A stretch of DNA of 49,585 nucleotides from Cumulibacter manganitolerans. Lineage in GTDB: Bacteria; Actinomycetota; Actinomycetes; Mycobacteriales; Antricoccaceae. The translations under genes and the position numbers were made by a program. The stretch covers positions 1 to 49,585 of the forward strand of contig NZ_WBKP01000026.1 in assembly GCF_009602465.1 (NCBI RefSeq), given 5' to 3'. Shown piece after piece: positions 1 through 7,788 of this stretch (position 1 is its first letter; every line of letters starts with the position of its first letter). A model generated the notes under the pieces. The model ran no database searches, was not told the DNA's origin, and saw only the letters and a program-made list of their open reading frames with translations.

Positions 1-1911
1 GACGCCCTCACCCTCCTGCGGGACGCCGACGCCGGGCAGGCCGGCATGCTCATCACCGGCGCCGCCCGCCCCGCCCGCGACGGCTGGCCCGCCCTGCCGG
101 CGGGCGCCCGCTGGGCGCTCGACGACGTCGACGTGCCGGACGAGCTGCTGGCACCGCTGACCGAGCTGCTGCACAAGGTCGCGATCGTGCCGTCGCTGGA
201 CGTCGCCGTCCGGCTGGCCGATGAGCACCCCGACGTCCGCGCGGTCACCGTCGACGGCGACGTCGTCGGTCGCGGGCTCGCCCGCGGCGGCTCGGCATCG
301 GCGCCCTCGACGATCGAGGTCAAGGCGGCGGTCGACGAGGCGGAGGGCAAGCGGGCCGAGGCCGCGAGCCTGGCCGACGACCTCGCCGCCCGGCTCGAGG
401 AGGCCGAGGGTCGCGAGCAGGCGCTCGCCGCGGAGGTCGCCGAGGCGCTGTCCGCGCTGCACGAGTCCGACGCCAAGATGAACGCCGTCGCCGAGGAGCT
501 CGCGCACCTCGGGTCCGCCGCGCGCAGCGCCGTCGCCGAGGCCGACCGCCTCGTCCGCCAGCAGCAGCAGGCGGAGGAGAAGGCCACCCAGGCCCGAGCG
601 GGTCTCGCCGAGATGGAGGAGCGGCTGCGGCTCGCCGAGCAGGCGCCCGCGGAGGAGGAGCCGTCCACCGAGGAACGCGACCGGCTGATCGTCGTCGTCG
701 GCAACCTGCGCCAGCAGGAGGTCGACGTCCGGCTCGGCGTCCGCACCGCCGAGGAACGCGTCCAGGCGCTGGCCGGTCGCGTCGCCTCGCTGCGGCGCAA
801 CGCCGAGAACGAGCGCGCGGCCCGCGCCCGGCTGGCCAAGCAGCGCGAGCAGCGGGCGCGGGGCGCCGCGGTCGCCAAGGACGTCGCCGCTGCCGCGGAG
901 CAGGTCCTAGCCCATCTCGGCGTCTCGATCTTGCGGGCCGAGAGCGAGCGGGACGCGATCGCCGCCGGACGCGTCGAGCGGGAGGCGGAGCTGCGGATGG
1001 TGCGCGCGCGGCTGCGAGAGCTCGGGGCCGATCTCGAGCGGCTCACCGACAAGGTGCACCGCGACGAGGTCGCGCGGGCCGAGCAGCGGCTGCGCATCGA
1101 CCAGCTCGGCGAGAAGGCGTCCGAGGAGTTCGGCGTGACCGTGGAGGCGCTGCTGGCCGAGTACGGGCCCGACCAGCCGGTGCCGCCGACGGCCGCGATG
1201 GTCGCCGAGGCGGAGCAGAAGGGCGAGCCTGCGCCCGAGCCGACGCCGTACGACCGCGAGCTCCAGCAGAAGCGGGCCCGCAAGGCCGAGAAGGACCTCG
1301 CGCTGCTCGGCAAGGTCAACCCGCTGGCGCTCGAGGAGTTCGCGGCGCTCGAGGAACGGCATCAGTTCCTGTCCGACCAGCTCGAGGACCTCAAGGCGAC
1401 CCGCCGCGACCTGCTGACGGTCGTGGCGGACGTCGACGCCCGCATCCTCGAGGTGTTCAGCTCGGCGTACGAGGACGTCGCGCGCGAGTTCGAGGTGGTC
1501 TTCAAGACGCTGTTCCCGGGCGGCGAGGGGCGCCTGGTGCTCACCGACCCGGACAACATGCTGACCACCGGCATCGAGGTCGAGGCGCGGCCGCCGGGCA
1601 AGAAGATCAAGCGGCTCTCGCTGCTGTCCGGTGGCGAGCGCTCGCTCACCGCGGTCGCGCTGCTGGTGTCGATCTTCCGCGCCCGCCCCAGCCCGTTCTA
1701 CGTCATGGACGAGGTGGAGGCGGCCCTCGACGACGTCAACCTCGGGCGCCTGATCACGCTGTTCGAGCAGCTGCGCGACACCAGCCAGCTGATCATCATC
1801 ACCCACCAGAAGCGCACGATGGAGATCGCGGACGCGCTGTACGGCGTGACGATGCGCGGCGACGGGATCACCCAGGTGATCAGCCAGCGGATCCGCGAGC
1901 GGGTCTCCTAG
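1..1911 (+). CDS. smc: Chromosome segregation ATPase SMC, C-terminal part (5' end outside window)
   Basis: SMC forms the core of the condensin-like complex (with ScpA and ScpB) that organises and segregates the chromosome. The reading frame is open from base 1, so the start lies upstream. The first residues (DALTLLRDADAG, then LITG) look like the hinge domain. They are followed by a Glu/Ala/Arg-rich coiled coil over roughly codons 100-500, the returning arm. The ATPase C-lobe has the ABC signature LLSGGERSLTA near codon 540, Walker B FYVMDEVEAALDD near codon 566 and the switch IIITHQK. An ATG at 46 is internal and should not be taken as the start. ftsY follows after 60 nt, the usual actinobacterial order. 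Confidence 0.97.
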   Translation, partial: DALTLLRDADAGQAGMLITGAARPARDGWPALPAGARWALDDVDVPDELLAPLTELLHKVAIVPSLDVAVRLADEHPDVRAVTVDGDVVGRGLARGGSASAPSTIEVKAAVDEAEGKRAEAASLADDLAARLEEAEGREQALAAEVAEALSALHESDAKMNAVAEELAHLGSAARSAVAEADRLVRQQQQAEEKATQARAGLAEMEERLRLAEQAPAEEEPSTEERDRLIVVVGNLRQQEVDVRLGVRTAEERVQALAGRVASLRRNAENERAARARLAKQREQRARGAAVAKDVAAAAEQVLAHLGVSILRAESERDAIAAGRVEREAELRMVRARLRELGADLERLTDKVHRDEVARAEQRLRIDQLGEKASEEFGVTVEALLAEYGPDQPVPPTAAMVAEAEQKGEPAPEPTPYDRELQQKRARKAEKDLALLGKVNPLALEEFAALEERHQFLSDQLEDLKATRRDLLTVVADVDARILEVFSSAYEDVAREFEVVFKTLFPGGEGRLVLTDPDNMLTTGIEVEARPPGKKIKRLSLLSGGERSLTAVALLVSIFRARPSPFYVMDEVEAALDDVNLGRLITLFEQLRDTSQLIIITHQKRTMEIADALYGVTMRGDGITQVISQRIRERVS

Positions 1912-1971
1912 ACCGCTGCCCGCACCGAAACCCGACCCCGCTCGGCCTCGGCCGGCTACGACATCTCTGGG

Positions 1972-3384
1972 ATGATGCACCTCATGGAATGGCTCTACAT
2001 ATCGCTGGCCCTGCTCGTCGTCATCATCGGCGGCGGCTACGCCTACATCGTCAGCAAGGGCCGCAAGGTCATGCGGCTGGAGGACCGCCCCGCGCGTGGC
2101 GCGCGCGCGGAGGGCTCGACTGCCGGTGGGGCGGAGCGCCCCGGCGCCGGCACGGCGACGCTCGACCGCCCGGGGCCGGCCCCCGCGGGGCCCACCGCGA
2201 CCCGTCCGGCGCCGTCGGAGCGGACCCCGCTCGAGACGCCGCGCACCACGGGCCCGGCCCGCTCGGACGCCGACCTCGAGCCGACCGACTCCGACATCGA
2301 GGCCGAGCTCGAGTCGATCATCATCCCGAACGACGCGGCGGCCCTCGCGCCACCGGCCGACACCGCTCCCGCCGAGGTCATCTCTGAACCTCAGGTCGAG
2401 GTTGAGCCTCAACCAGAGGTCGAGCCCGCACCGGCGGCGGTCCCCCTCGACACCCCGCCGTCGACCAAGGGGCGGATGGGCCGGCTGCGCGAACGGCTGG
2501 CGCGCTCCAACAGCGCGTTCGGCCGCGGGCTGCTCGCCGTCCTCGCCAAGGACGAGATGGAGGAGGAGGACTGGGAGGACCTCGAGGACTCCCTCCTGCG
2601 CGCCGACGTCGGCGTCGCTGCCTCCACCCACATCGTCGAGCAGCTGCGCACCAAGTCGATGGCCGTCGGTGCCGCCAGCTCCGAGAAGGTCAAGGCGCTG
2701 CTCGCCGATGAGATGGTCGACGCCCTCGACGAGGGCATGGACCGCTCGCTGGCGGCCACCCGCGCCGACGGGACGCCGGCCGTCGTGATGGTCGTCGGCG
2801 TCAACGGGACCGGCAAGACGACCACGTGCGGCAAGCTGGCCCGCGTGCTGGTCGGGGACGGGCACACCGTGCTGATGGGCGCCGCCGACACGTTCCGCGC
2901 GGCCGCCGCCGACCAGCTGAGCACCTGGGGAGAGCGGGTGGGCGTCGACGTCGTGCGCGGACCCGAGAAGGCGGACCCGGCCTCGGTCGCGTTCGACGCG
3001 GTCAAGGAGGGCAAGGCGCGCGGCGTCGACACCGTGCTGATCGACACGGCCGGCCGGCTGCACACCAAGCAGGGCCTGATGGACGAGCTCGGCAAGGTCA
3101 AGCGGGTCGTCGAGAAGCACGGCCCGGTCGACGAGACGCTGCTCGTGCTCGACGCGACCACGGGGCAGAACGGCCTGGTGCAGGCCCGGGTGTTCACCGA
3201 CGTCGTCAACGTGACCGGCGTCGTGCTCACCAAGCTCGACGGCTCCGCCAAGGGCGGCATCGTGATCGCCGTGCAGAAGGAGCTCGGCGTCCCCGTGAAG
3301 TTCGTCGGCATGGGCGAGGGCAAGGACGACCTCATCCCGTTCGTGCCGCGAGAGTTCGTCGACGGCCTGCTGCAGACCACCTAG
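1972..3384 (+). CDS. ftsY: Signal recognition particle receptor FtsY
   Basis: FtsY is the membrane receptor GTPase that docks the SRP-ribosome complex at the Sec translocon. Residues about 5-27 (EWLYISLALLVVIIGGGYAY) form an N-terminal membrane anchor, as in other actinobacteria. A Pro/Ala/Glu-rich linker runs to about residue 160, then the NG domain follows. GTPase motifs are GVNGTGKTTT (about 275), DTAGRLHTKQGLMDE (about 357) and TKLDGSAKGG (about 420). At 470 aa the length is normal for the lineage. The start could also be ATG 1975 or ATG 1984, since the three lie within 13 nt. The gene ends 16 nt from the convergent cbiO stop, with no clear terminator between them. Confidence 0.97.
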   Translation: MMHLMEWLYISLALLVVIIGGGYAYIVSKGRKVMRLEDRPARGARAEGSTAGGAERPGAGTATLDRPGPAPAGPTATRPAPSERTPLETPRTTGPARSDADLEPTDSDIEAELESIIIPNDAAALAPPADTAPAEVISEPQVEVEPQPEVEPAPAAVPLDTPPSTKGRMGRLRERLARSNSAFGRGLLAVLAKDEMEEEDWEDLEDSLLRADVGVAASTHIVEQLRTKSMAVGAASSEKVKALLADEMVDALDEGMDRSLAATRADGTPAVVMVVGVNGTGKTTTCGKLARVLVGDGHTVLMGAADTFRAAAADQLSTWGERVGVDVVRGPEKADPASVAFDAVKEGKARGVDTVLIDTAGRLHTKQGLMDELGKVKRVVEKHGPVDETLLVLDATTGQNGLVQARVFTDVVNVTGVVLTKLDGSAKGGIVIAVQKELGVPVKFVGMGEGKDDLIPFVPREFVDGLLQTT

Positions 3385-3400
3385 CTGGAGGGGGCGCGGG

Positions 3401-4135
3401 CTACGGGACGGCGAAGCCGAACGGCAGCTCGAGACGATGACGGGCGAGCAGCTCGGCGTCGCGCAGCAGGTCCGCGGTGCTGCCGTCGGCGACGATGACG
3501 CCGGCGTCGAGGACGACCGACCGCTCGCACAGCTGCAGCGCATAGGGCAGGTCGTGGGTGACCATGAGGACGGTCACGTCGAGCGCCTGCAGGATCTCGG
3601 CGAGCTCCCGGCGTCCCGCCGGATCCAGGTTGCTCGACGGCTCGTCGAGCACCAGGATCTCCGGGTCCATCGCCAGCACCGTCGCCACGGCGACCCGCCG
3701 GCGCTGGCCGAACGACAGGTGGTGCGGCGGGCGGTCGGCGTACGCGGCCATCCCGACCTGCTCCAGCGCCCGCGCCACCGCTGCCTCGAGCGGCGCGCCA
3801 CGCAGCCCCAGGTTCGCCGGCCCGAACGCGACGTCCTGGCGCACCGTCGGCATGAACAGCTGGTCGTCGGGGTCCTGGAACACGATCCCGACGCGGCGGC
3901 GGACCTCGGCCAGATGCGGGCGGGTGACCGGCGTCCCGGCGACCTCGATGCGCCCCTCGCCGCCGCCGAGGATGCCGTTCAGGTGCAGCACCAGCGTCGT
4001 CTTGCCGGCCCCGTTCGGGCCGAGCAGCGCCACCCGCTCGCCGCGGTCGATGCGCAGGTCGACGCCGTACAGCGCCTGGTGGCCGTCCGGGTAGGCGAAC
4101 GCGAGCCGTTCGACCCGCAGCGACGGCGCGTTCAT
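3401..4135 (-). CDS. cbiO: ECF transporter ATPase CbiO/NikO-type
   Basis: ATP-binding subunit that powers the energy-coupling-factor transporter for cobalt or nickel. The 244-residue protein has Walker A LLGPNGAGKTT (38-47), Q-loop FQDPDDQ (86-92), signature LSFGQRRR (140-147, with F in place of the usual second-position G), Walker B ILVLDEP (160-166) and H-loop histidine 194. The ATG at 4135 overlaps the cbiQ stop in an ATGA junction, so translation is probably coupled. The frame stays open upstream, but that part lies within cbiQ and shows no ABC-domain sequence. It is the last gene of cbiMNQO. The upstream Nur-like palindrome suggests nickel rather than cobalt. Confidence 0.93.
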   Translation of the reverse strand: MNAPSLRVERLAFAYPDGHQALYGVDLRIDRGERVALLGPNGAGKTTLVLHLNGILGGGEGRIEVAGTPVTRPHLAEVRRRVGIVFQDPDDQLFMPTVRQDVAFGPANLGLRGAPLEAAVARALEQVGMAAYADRPPHHLSFGQRRRVAVATVLAMDPEILVLDEPSSNLDPAGRRELAEILQALDVTVLMVTHDLPYALQLCERSVVLDAGVIVADGSTADLLRDAELLARHRLELPFGFAVP

Positions 4136-4911
4136 CGCAGCCACCAGGCCGTGGCGGCGGCCGCGACGACGATCAGCACGCCGGCCGTCAGCGCGAGCGG
4201 CGCGCGCGCCGTGTCGCGCGTCTCGGTGACCGGCATGGTGCCGGCGTAGCCTCTGGCCAGCATCGCCAGATGCACCCTCTCGCCCCGTTCGTAGGACCGC
4301 ACGAACAGCGTTCCGGCCGACGCCGCCACCGCCCGCGCCTGACGCGGCCCGGAACCGGCGAAGCACCGCGACTCGCGGGCGATCCGCATCCGGCGCAGGT
4401 CGTCGGAGACGACCGAGACGTAGCGCAGCATGAACGAGGCGATCTCCACCAGCGGTCCCGGCATCCGAAGGCGGTGCAGACCACGGACCAGCTCCGCCGG
4501 TCGGGTCGTCGAGGCCAGCACGACGCCGGCGAGCACACCGACGGTCGCCTTCGCCAGCATCGCCCCCGCCGCGAGCAGCCCGGGCTCGCTCACCGGCACG
4601 CCGAAGACGGCGACGCGGGGCCCGTCGGCGATGATCGGCAGCGCGAGGGCGAACACCACGAACGGCGTCTCGACGAGCATCCGGCGCAGCACGCGTCGCG
4701 CCGGCAGTCGGGCGGCTGCGGCGGCCGCCACCAGCACACCGACCGCGACCGCGAACGGCCACCACGTACCGCGCGGTACCGCCACGACCGCGAGGACGAG
4801 GACGAAGGCAGCGACGATCTTGTGGTGGCCCGAGGTGCCGTGCAGCCAGGAGCGACCGTCGACGTAGCCGAGGTCGCCGTGTCCCGCACCCACGTCAGCG
4901 ACCGTCCGCAT
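4132..4911 (-). CDS. cbiQ: ECF transporter membrane subunit CbiQ/NikQ (EcfT)
   Basis: Integral-membrane coupling subunit that links the ATPase to the metal-binding subunit. The 259-residue protein starts MRTVADVGAG and has several hydrophobic segments between about residues 30 and 130 and one at the C-terminus. It carries the EcfT-type coupling motifs near its end (RIARESR, and LARGY with the conserved Ala-Arg-Gly). The ATG at 4911 is chosen because upstream codons in this frame are Pro/Arg/Ser-rich and lie over the cbiN coding sequence. The start overlaps the cbiN stop by 17 nt, and the end overlaps cbiO by 4 nt. Confidence 0.9.
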   Translation of the reverse strand: MRTVADVGAGHGDLGYVDGRSWLHGTSGHHKIVAAFVLVLAVVAVPRGTWWPFAVAVGVLVAAAAAARLPARRVLRRMLVETPFVVFALALPIIADGPRVAVFGVPVSEPGLLAAGAMLAKATVGVLAGVVLASTTRPAELVRGLHRLRMPGPLVEIASFMLRYVSVVSDDLRRMRIARESRCFAGSGPRQARAVAASAGTLFVRSYERGERVHLAMLARGYAGTMPVTETRDTARAPLALTAGVLIVVAAAATAWWLR

Positions 4912-5251
4912 GCCGGCCGGCGGCGGCGTCGGCGGCCGCCTCGACGGGACGGCGCGGGCGCAGCAGCAGGAACAGCCCGGTGCCGGCCGCCCCGACCGCC
5001 ACGACCCCGAGCACGCCGGCCACGCCGCCGGACAGCCCCCTGTCGTCCACGCCCTTGGTGCGGTAGTGCGCGAGCGGCCCGTCCTCGGACGCATGCGGAC
5101 GCGCGGCATCGCTGATCCCCTTGTCGCCGGCCACCTTCTCCAGCCCGTCGGGCGCGGACGAGGCGAAGTAGCTCAGCAGACCGGCCATGAGGACGGCGGC
5201 GACGAGCAGGCCGATCGCGACCGCCCGGGCGGTGCGCGGGCGCGCCGTCAC
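4895..5251 (-). CDS. cbiN: CbiN/PDGLE-domain ECF accessory protein
   Basis: Small auxiliary membrane subunit of the cobalt/nickel ECF transporter. The 118-residue protein has an N-terminal hydrophobic helix (about 10-30), the hallmark PDGLEKVAGD at 34-43 in the extracytoplasmic loop, and a second helix (about 75-98) followed by a basic tail. The GTG start at 5251 overlaps the cbiM stop as GTGA, which fits translational coupling. The same frame is open much further upstream, but that region is inside cbiM and has no protein-like composition. CbiN helps metal loading in CbiM-type systems. I infer the same role here. Confidence 0.88.
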   Translation of the reverse strand: MTARPRTARAVAIGLLVAAVLMAGLLSYFASSAPDGLEKVAGDKGISDAARPHASEDGPLAHYRTKGVDDRGLSGGVAGVLGVVAVGAAGTGLFLLLRPRRPVEAAADAAAGRHADGR

Positions 5252-5949
5252 GCGGACACCTCGTCGGCCGGTGCGCCGGCACGCCGCCGCTCGAGCGGCG
5301 TGCGCAGGCTCCGGGCGATGAAGACGAGATCGGGCCGGGTGGCCAAGACCGTCCCGACGACGAGCGAGGTGATCAGTGCCTCGCCGAGGCCGATGAGGAC
5401 GTGCACGGTCAACATCGCGCCGGCCAGGCTCGGCAGCGGCACGGCCACCGCGCCACCGACCGCGTACAGCCCGACGAACAGGGCGGCCGCGGATGGGACC
5501 GACAGCAGTGCGCCGCCGCAGACGGCCACCAGGATGCTGCCGCGCCGCCGGGGGAGCGCCGCCACCAGCAGGCGCATGACGCCGTACGAGACGATGACCG
5601 TGCAGATCGCCATCAGCAGCACGTTGGTGCCGAGCGCGGTCAGGCCGCCGTCCGCGAAGACCAGGGCCTGCACGACGAGGACGACCGCGACGCACAGGGC
5701 TCCGGTCCACGGCCCGACCAGGGCGGCGGCGAGGGCGCCGCCCAGCAGGTGTCCGCTGGTCCCGGCGCCCACCGGGAAGTTGAGCATCTGCGCCGCGAAC
5801 ACGAAGGCCGCGACGATGCCGGCCAGGGGAGCGGTCCGGTCGTCGAGCTCCCGGCGGGCGCCCCGCAGGCAGAGCGCGACGGCGCCGGCCGCCGCCACTC
5901 CGGTGGCGATCGACGTCGGCGCGTCGAGGAATCCGTCGGGTACGTGCAC
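5248..5949 (-). CDS. cbiM: ECF transporter substrate-binding membrane protein CbiM/NikM
   Basis: S-component that binds the divalent metal (cobalt or nickel) and carries it through the membrane. The 233-residue protein begins MHVPDGFLDAP. In this family the N-terminal Met-His-x-Pro-Asp segment folds back to bind the metal, so the start is well fixed. About six hydrophobic segments follow, with the conserved GTSGHLLGG near residue 64. The start codon is GTG at 5949, preceded by a strong AGGAGG ribosome-binding site (complement of 5958-5963). The gene heads a four-gene overlapping operon. The region upstream holds a Nur-like palindrome and no visible cobalamin riboswitch. Confidence 0.93.
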   Translation of the reverse strand: MHVPDGFLDAPTSIATGVAAAGAVALCLRGARRELDDRTAPLAGIVAAFVFAAQMLNFPVGAGTSGHLLGGALAAALVGPWTGALCVAVVLVVQALVFADGGLTALGTNVLLMAICTVIVSYGVMRLLVAALPRRRGSILVAVCGGALLSVPSAAALFVGLYAVGGAVAVPLPSLAGAMLTVHVLIGLGEALITSLVVGTVLATRPDLVFIARSLRTPLERRRAGAPADEVSA

Positions 5950-5981
5950 GGTGGCGGCCTCCTAACAGCTGCGCACCCGAC

Positions 5982-6006
5982 CTTATTGCACATCGTTTGC
6001 AATAAG
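5982..6006. promoter_or_regulatory. Nur-like (nickel-responsive Fur-family) operator
   Basis: A perfect 9-bp inverted repeat, CTTATTGCA and TGCAATAAG, is separated by 7 nt and stands out as an A/T-rich island in GC-rich DNA. Its core reads TTGCAC-N5-TTGCAA, matching the tTGCaa-N5-ttGCAA box described for the Streptomyces nickel regulator Nur. It lies 33-57 nt before the cbiM start codon, where a repressor would block transcription of cbiMNQO. The match is seen directly. Identity of the regulator is inferred. Confidence 0.72.
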
Positions 6007-6072
6007 AAGCGGCGCCGGTGACGCGCCCGCCGATTCCGGTCACAGCGGCGGGCCGCCGCGCGCAGTCCGTGG

Positions 6073-6078
6073 AACAAT
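6073..6078 (+). promoter_or_regulatory. -10 element of mauE-like gene (leaderless)
   Basis: AACAAT lies 7 nt before GTG 6086. This spacing is typical of leaderless actinobacterial mRNAs. It implies that ATG 6077, which overlaps the hexamer, is not the start. Confidence 0.5.
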
Positions 6079-6085
6079 GGCGGGC

Positions 6086-6646
6086 GTGATGCACCCGGAG
6101 CCCGCCGACGACAGCGGCTCGTGGGCTCGGCTGCGCCCCGCCGTCGGCACCGCGATCCGCCTGGTCATGGGCGTCGTCTTCGGGTACGCCGGCATCTCGA
6201 AGATTCTCGATATCCCGGTGGCGAAGGTGTCGGTCGAGTCCTACCGGATCTTCCCCCGCGAGATCGCCGACACGATCGGCGTCGTGCTCCCGGTCGTGGA
6301 GATCGCCCTCGGGCTGCTGCTGCTGCTCGGCGTCGGCACGCGCATCGTGTCGATCATGCTCTCGCTGCTGCTGATCGCCTTCATCGCCGGCATCGCCTCG
6401 CTGTGGGTCCGGGGCATCAGCACCCAGTGCGGCTGCTTCGGCGGATCGTTGATCCCGACCGGGCGGCCGGACTACCCGCTCGAGATCGCCCGCGACTCCG
6501 GGATGCTCCTCGCCACGGCATGGCTGGTGCTGTGGCCACGCACCCGCTTCGCGGTCGAGGACCTGCTGGGCCGCCAGCAGGACCCGGCCGCGGCCCGGGT
6601 GGACGACCTCGGCGCCCCGGCCGGCGACGCGCTCGCCGCCCGATGA
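6086..6646 (+). CDS. MauE/DoxX-like membrane protein
   Basis: Integral-membrane protein of about 186 residues with four hydrophobic segments. It carries a Cys-x-Cys pair (TQCGCFGG) typical of MauE-type proteins, a family linked to disulfide formation or electron transfer to periplasmic thiol proteins. The next gene encodes a membrane-anchored DsbA-like thioredoxin, so I infer that the two form an extracytoplasmic thiol-oxidation pair. The start is set at GTG 6086 because a -10 hexamer lies 7 nt upstream. ATG 6077 and ATG 6089 are alternatives. The C-terminal 40 residues are polar and Ala/Asp-rich, probably cytoplasmic. Confidence 0.82.
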   Translation: MMHPEPADDSGSWARLRPAVGTAIRLVMGVVFGYAGISKILDIPVAKVSVESYRIFPREIADTIGVVLPVVEIALGLLLLLGVGTRIVSIMLSLLLIAFIAGIASLWVRGISTQCGCFGGSLIPTGRPDYPLEIARDSGMLLATAWLVLWPRTRFAVEDLLGRQQDPAAARVDDLGAPAGDALAAR

Positions 6647-6684
6647 CCAGCCACGCCATCCCGTAGGACGAACGAAAGAGGACC

Positions 6685-7584
6685 ATGTCGAACTCGAAGA
6701 AGCGCACCGTCAAGCCCGGCGGCTCGACCGGCGCGCCGGACCGCGCGGGCGCGTCGAAGCCGGCGTCCACCGCCAAGTCGCCCTCCGCGCGGGCCGCCAC
6801 GGCGCGCTCCAACGCGACCGGGCCGAAGGTCGGCAAGAAGCCCGCGACCCGGTCGCAGCCGAGCAAGGACCGCGCCAAGGCGCTGGCGGACGCCCGCAAG
6901 GCGGCGGCCGGACGCGGCGGCAGCCAGACGACGATCTGGATCGTCGCGGCCGTTCTCGTCGCGGCGCTCGTCGTCGCCGGCATCATCGCGGTGAACAGCA
7001 GCAACAGCGAGAAGGAAAAGGCCGCCGCCTCGATCGACCTCGGCACCGGAGCGGTCGCGTCCAACGCGATCACCTGGGGCGAGCAGGCGGCGCCCGTCAC
7101 GATCGACTACTGGGTGGACCTGCTGTGCCCGGCGTGCCGCGCCTACGAGACGCAGGCCGCGCCCACCGTCGAGAAGGCGGTCAAGGACGGCAAGGCCAAG
7201 CTCGTCGTGCACCCGGTCGCGATCCTCAACAACAGCTCGTCCCCGGCCGGCTACTCCACCCGCGCCGGAGCGGCCGTGATGTGCGCCGGCGACCAGCCCA
7301 AGGGCTACCTGTACATGAAGGAGCTCTACAACGAGCAGCCGGCCGAGGGCGGCCCGGGGCTGTCCGACAAGGAGCTGATCTCGATCGGTGAGAAGGTCGG
7401 CCTCGGCGACGCGTGGACGAAGTGCGTCACCGACGGCGCGCAGAAGGACGCGCCCACGGCCAACACCGACGAATTCGACAAGAAGGGCTTCAAGGGCACG
7501 CCGACCGTGCTGGTCAACGGGACCCAGATGACGTCCGGCACCGTCGCCGAGCTGAGCAAGGCGATCGACGCCGCCGCAGCGTAG
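6685..7584 (+). CDS. Membrane-anchored DsbA-family thiol-disulfide protein
   Basis: The 299-residue protein has a long basic Lys/Ser/Ala-rich cytoplasmic tail (1-80), one membrane segment (about 81-103, TIWIVAAVLVAALVVAGIIA) and an outward thioredoxin-fold domain. The active site is CPAC at 148-151 and the cis-proline lies in GTPTVLVNG (about 272-280). Two extra cysteines (MCAG and TKCVT) lie in the helical insertion, as in actinobacterial DsbA-like proteins. The probable role is introducing or shuffling disulfides in exported proteins, with the upstream MauE-like protein as a possible redox partner. An AAAGAGG ribosome-binding site precedes the ATG. Confidence 0.92.
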   Translation: MSNSKKRTVKPGGSTGAPDRAGASKPASTAKSPSARAATARSNATGPKVGKKPATRSQPSKDRAKALADARKAAAGRGGSQTTIWIVAAVLVAALVVAGIIAVNSSNSEKEKAAASIDLGTGAVASNAITWGEQAAPVTIDYWVDLLCPACRAYETQAAPTVEKAVKDGKAKLVVHPVAILNNSSSPAGYSTRAGAAVMCAGDQPKGYLYMKELYNEQPAEGGPGLSDKELISIGEKVGLGDAWTKCVTDGAQKDAPTANTDEFDKKGFKGTPTVLVNGTQMTSGTVAELSKAIDAAAA

Positions 7585-7722
7585 CCGCGCCGAATGCGGG
7601 TCGGCCGCGCGGGAGCCTTTCCCGGCGGCCGGCCCGCTCAGCTGCTCGCGCCACCGGCCGCTGATCGGATCCTCCGCCCGCGGACGCCTCTCGGGCAGCG
7701 TCGTCCGGCCGCCGCGGTGGAC

Positions 7723-7728
7723 TACTCT
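7723..7728 (+). promoter_or_regulatory. Possible -10 element for ffh
   Basis: TACTCT in the 204-nt dsbA-ffh gap would give a leader of about 55 nt. No convincing -35 hexamer is seen, and the overlapping 8-bp palindrome CTCTAGAG may simply be chance. Confidence 0.28.
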
Positions 7729-7788
7729 AGAGAGTCGGCATGCCGCAGGATCGCCGACGGCGTCCGTCCACCATCACTGGGAGCTTTC

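Noticed and set aside
907-3543. An 878-codon open frame on the minus strand opposite smc and ftsY
   Set aside because: It is antisense to two well-supported genes, spans their gap, is Arg/Gly/His/Leu-biased and shows no domain. In GC-rich DNA such long shadow frames are expected.
5950-6076. Cobalamin riboswitch upstream of cbiM
   Set aside because: The leader is too short and lacks the B12-box; the Nur-like palindrome explains the region better.
6077-6085. ATG 6077 as the start of the MauE-like gene
   Set aside because: It overlaps the AACAAT -10 hexamer, which is correctly placed for a leaderless start at GTG 6086.
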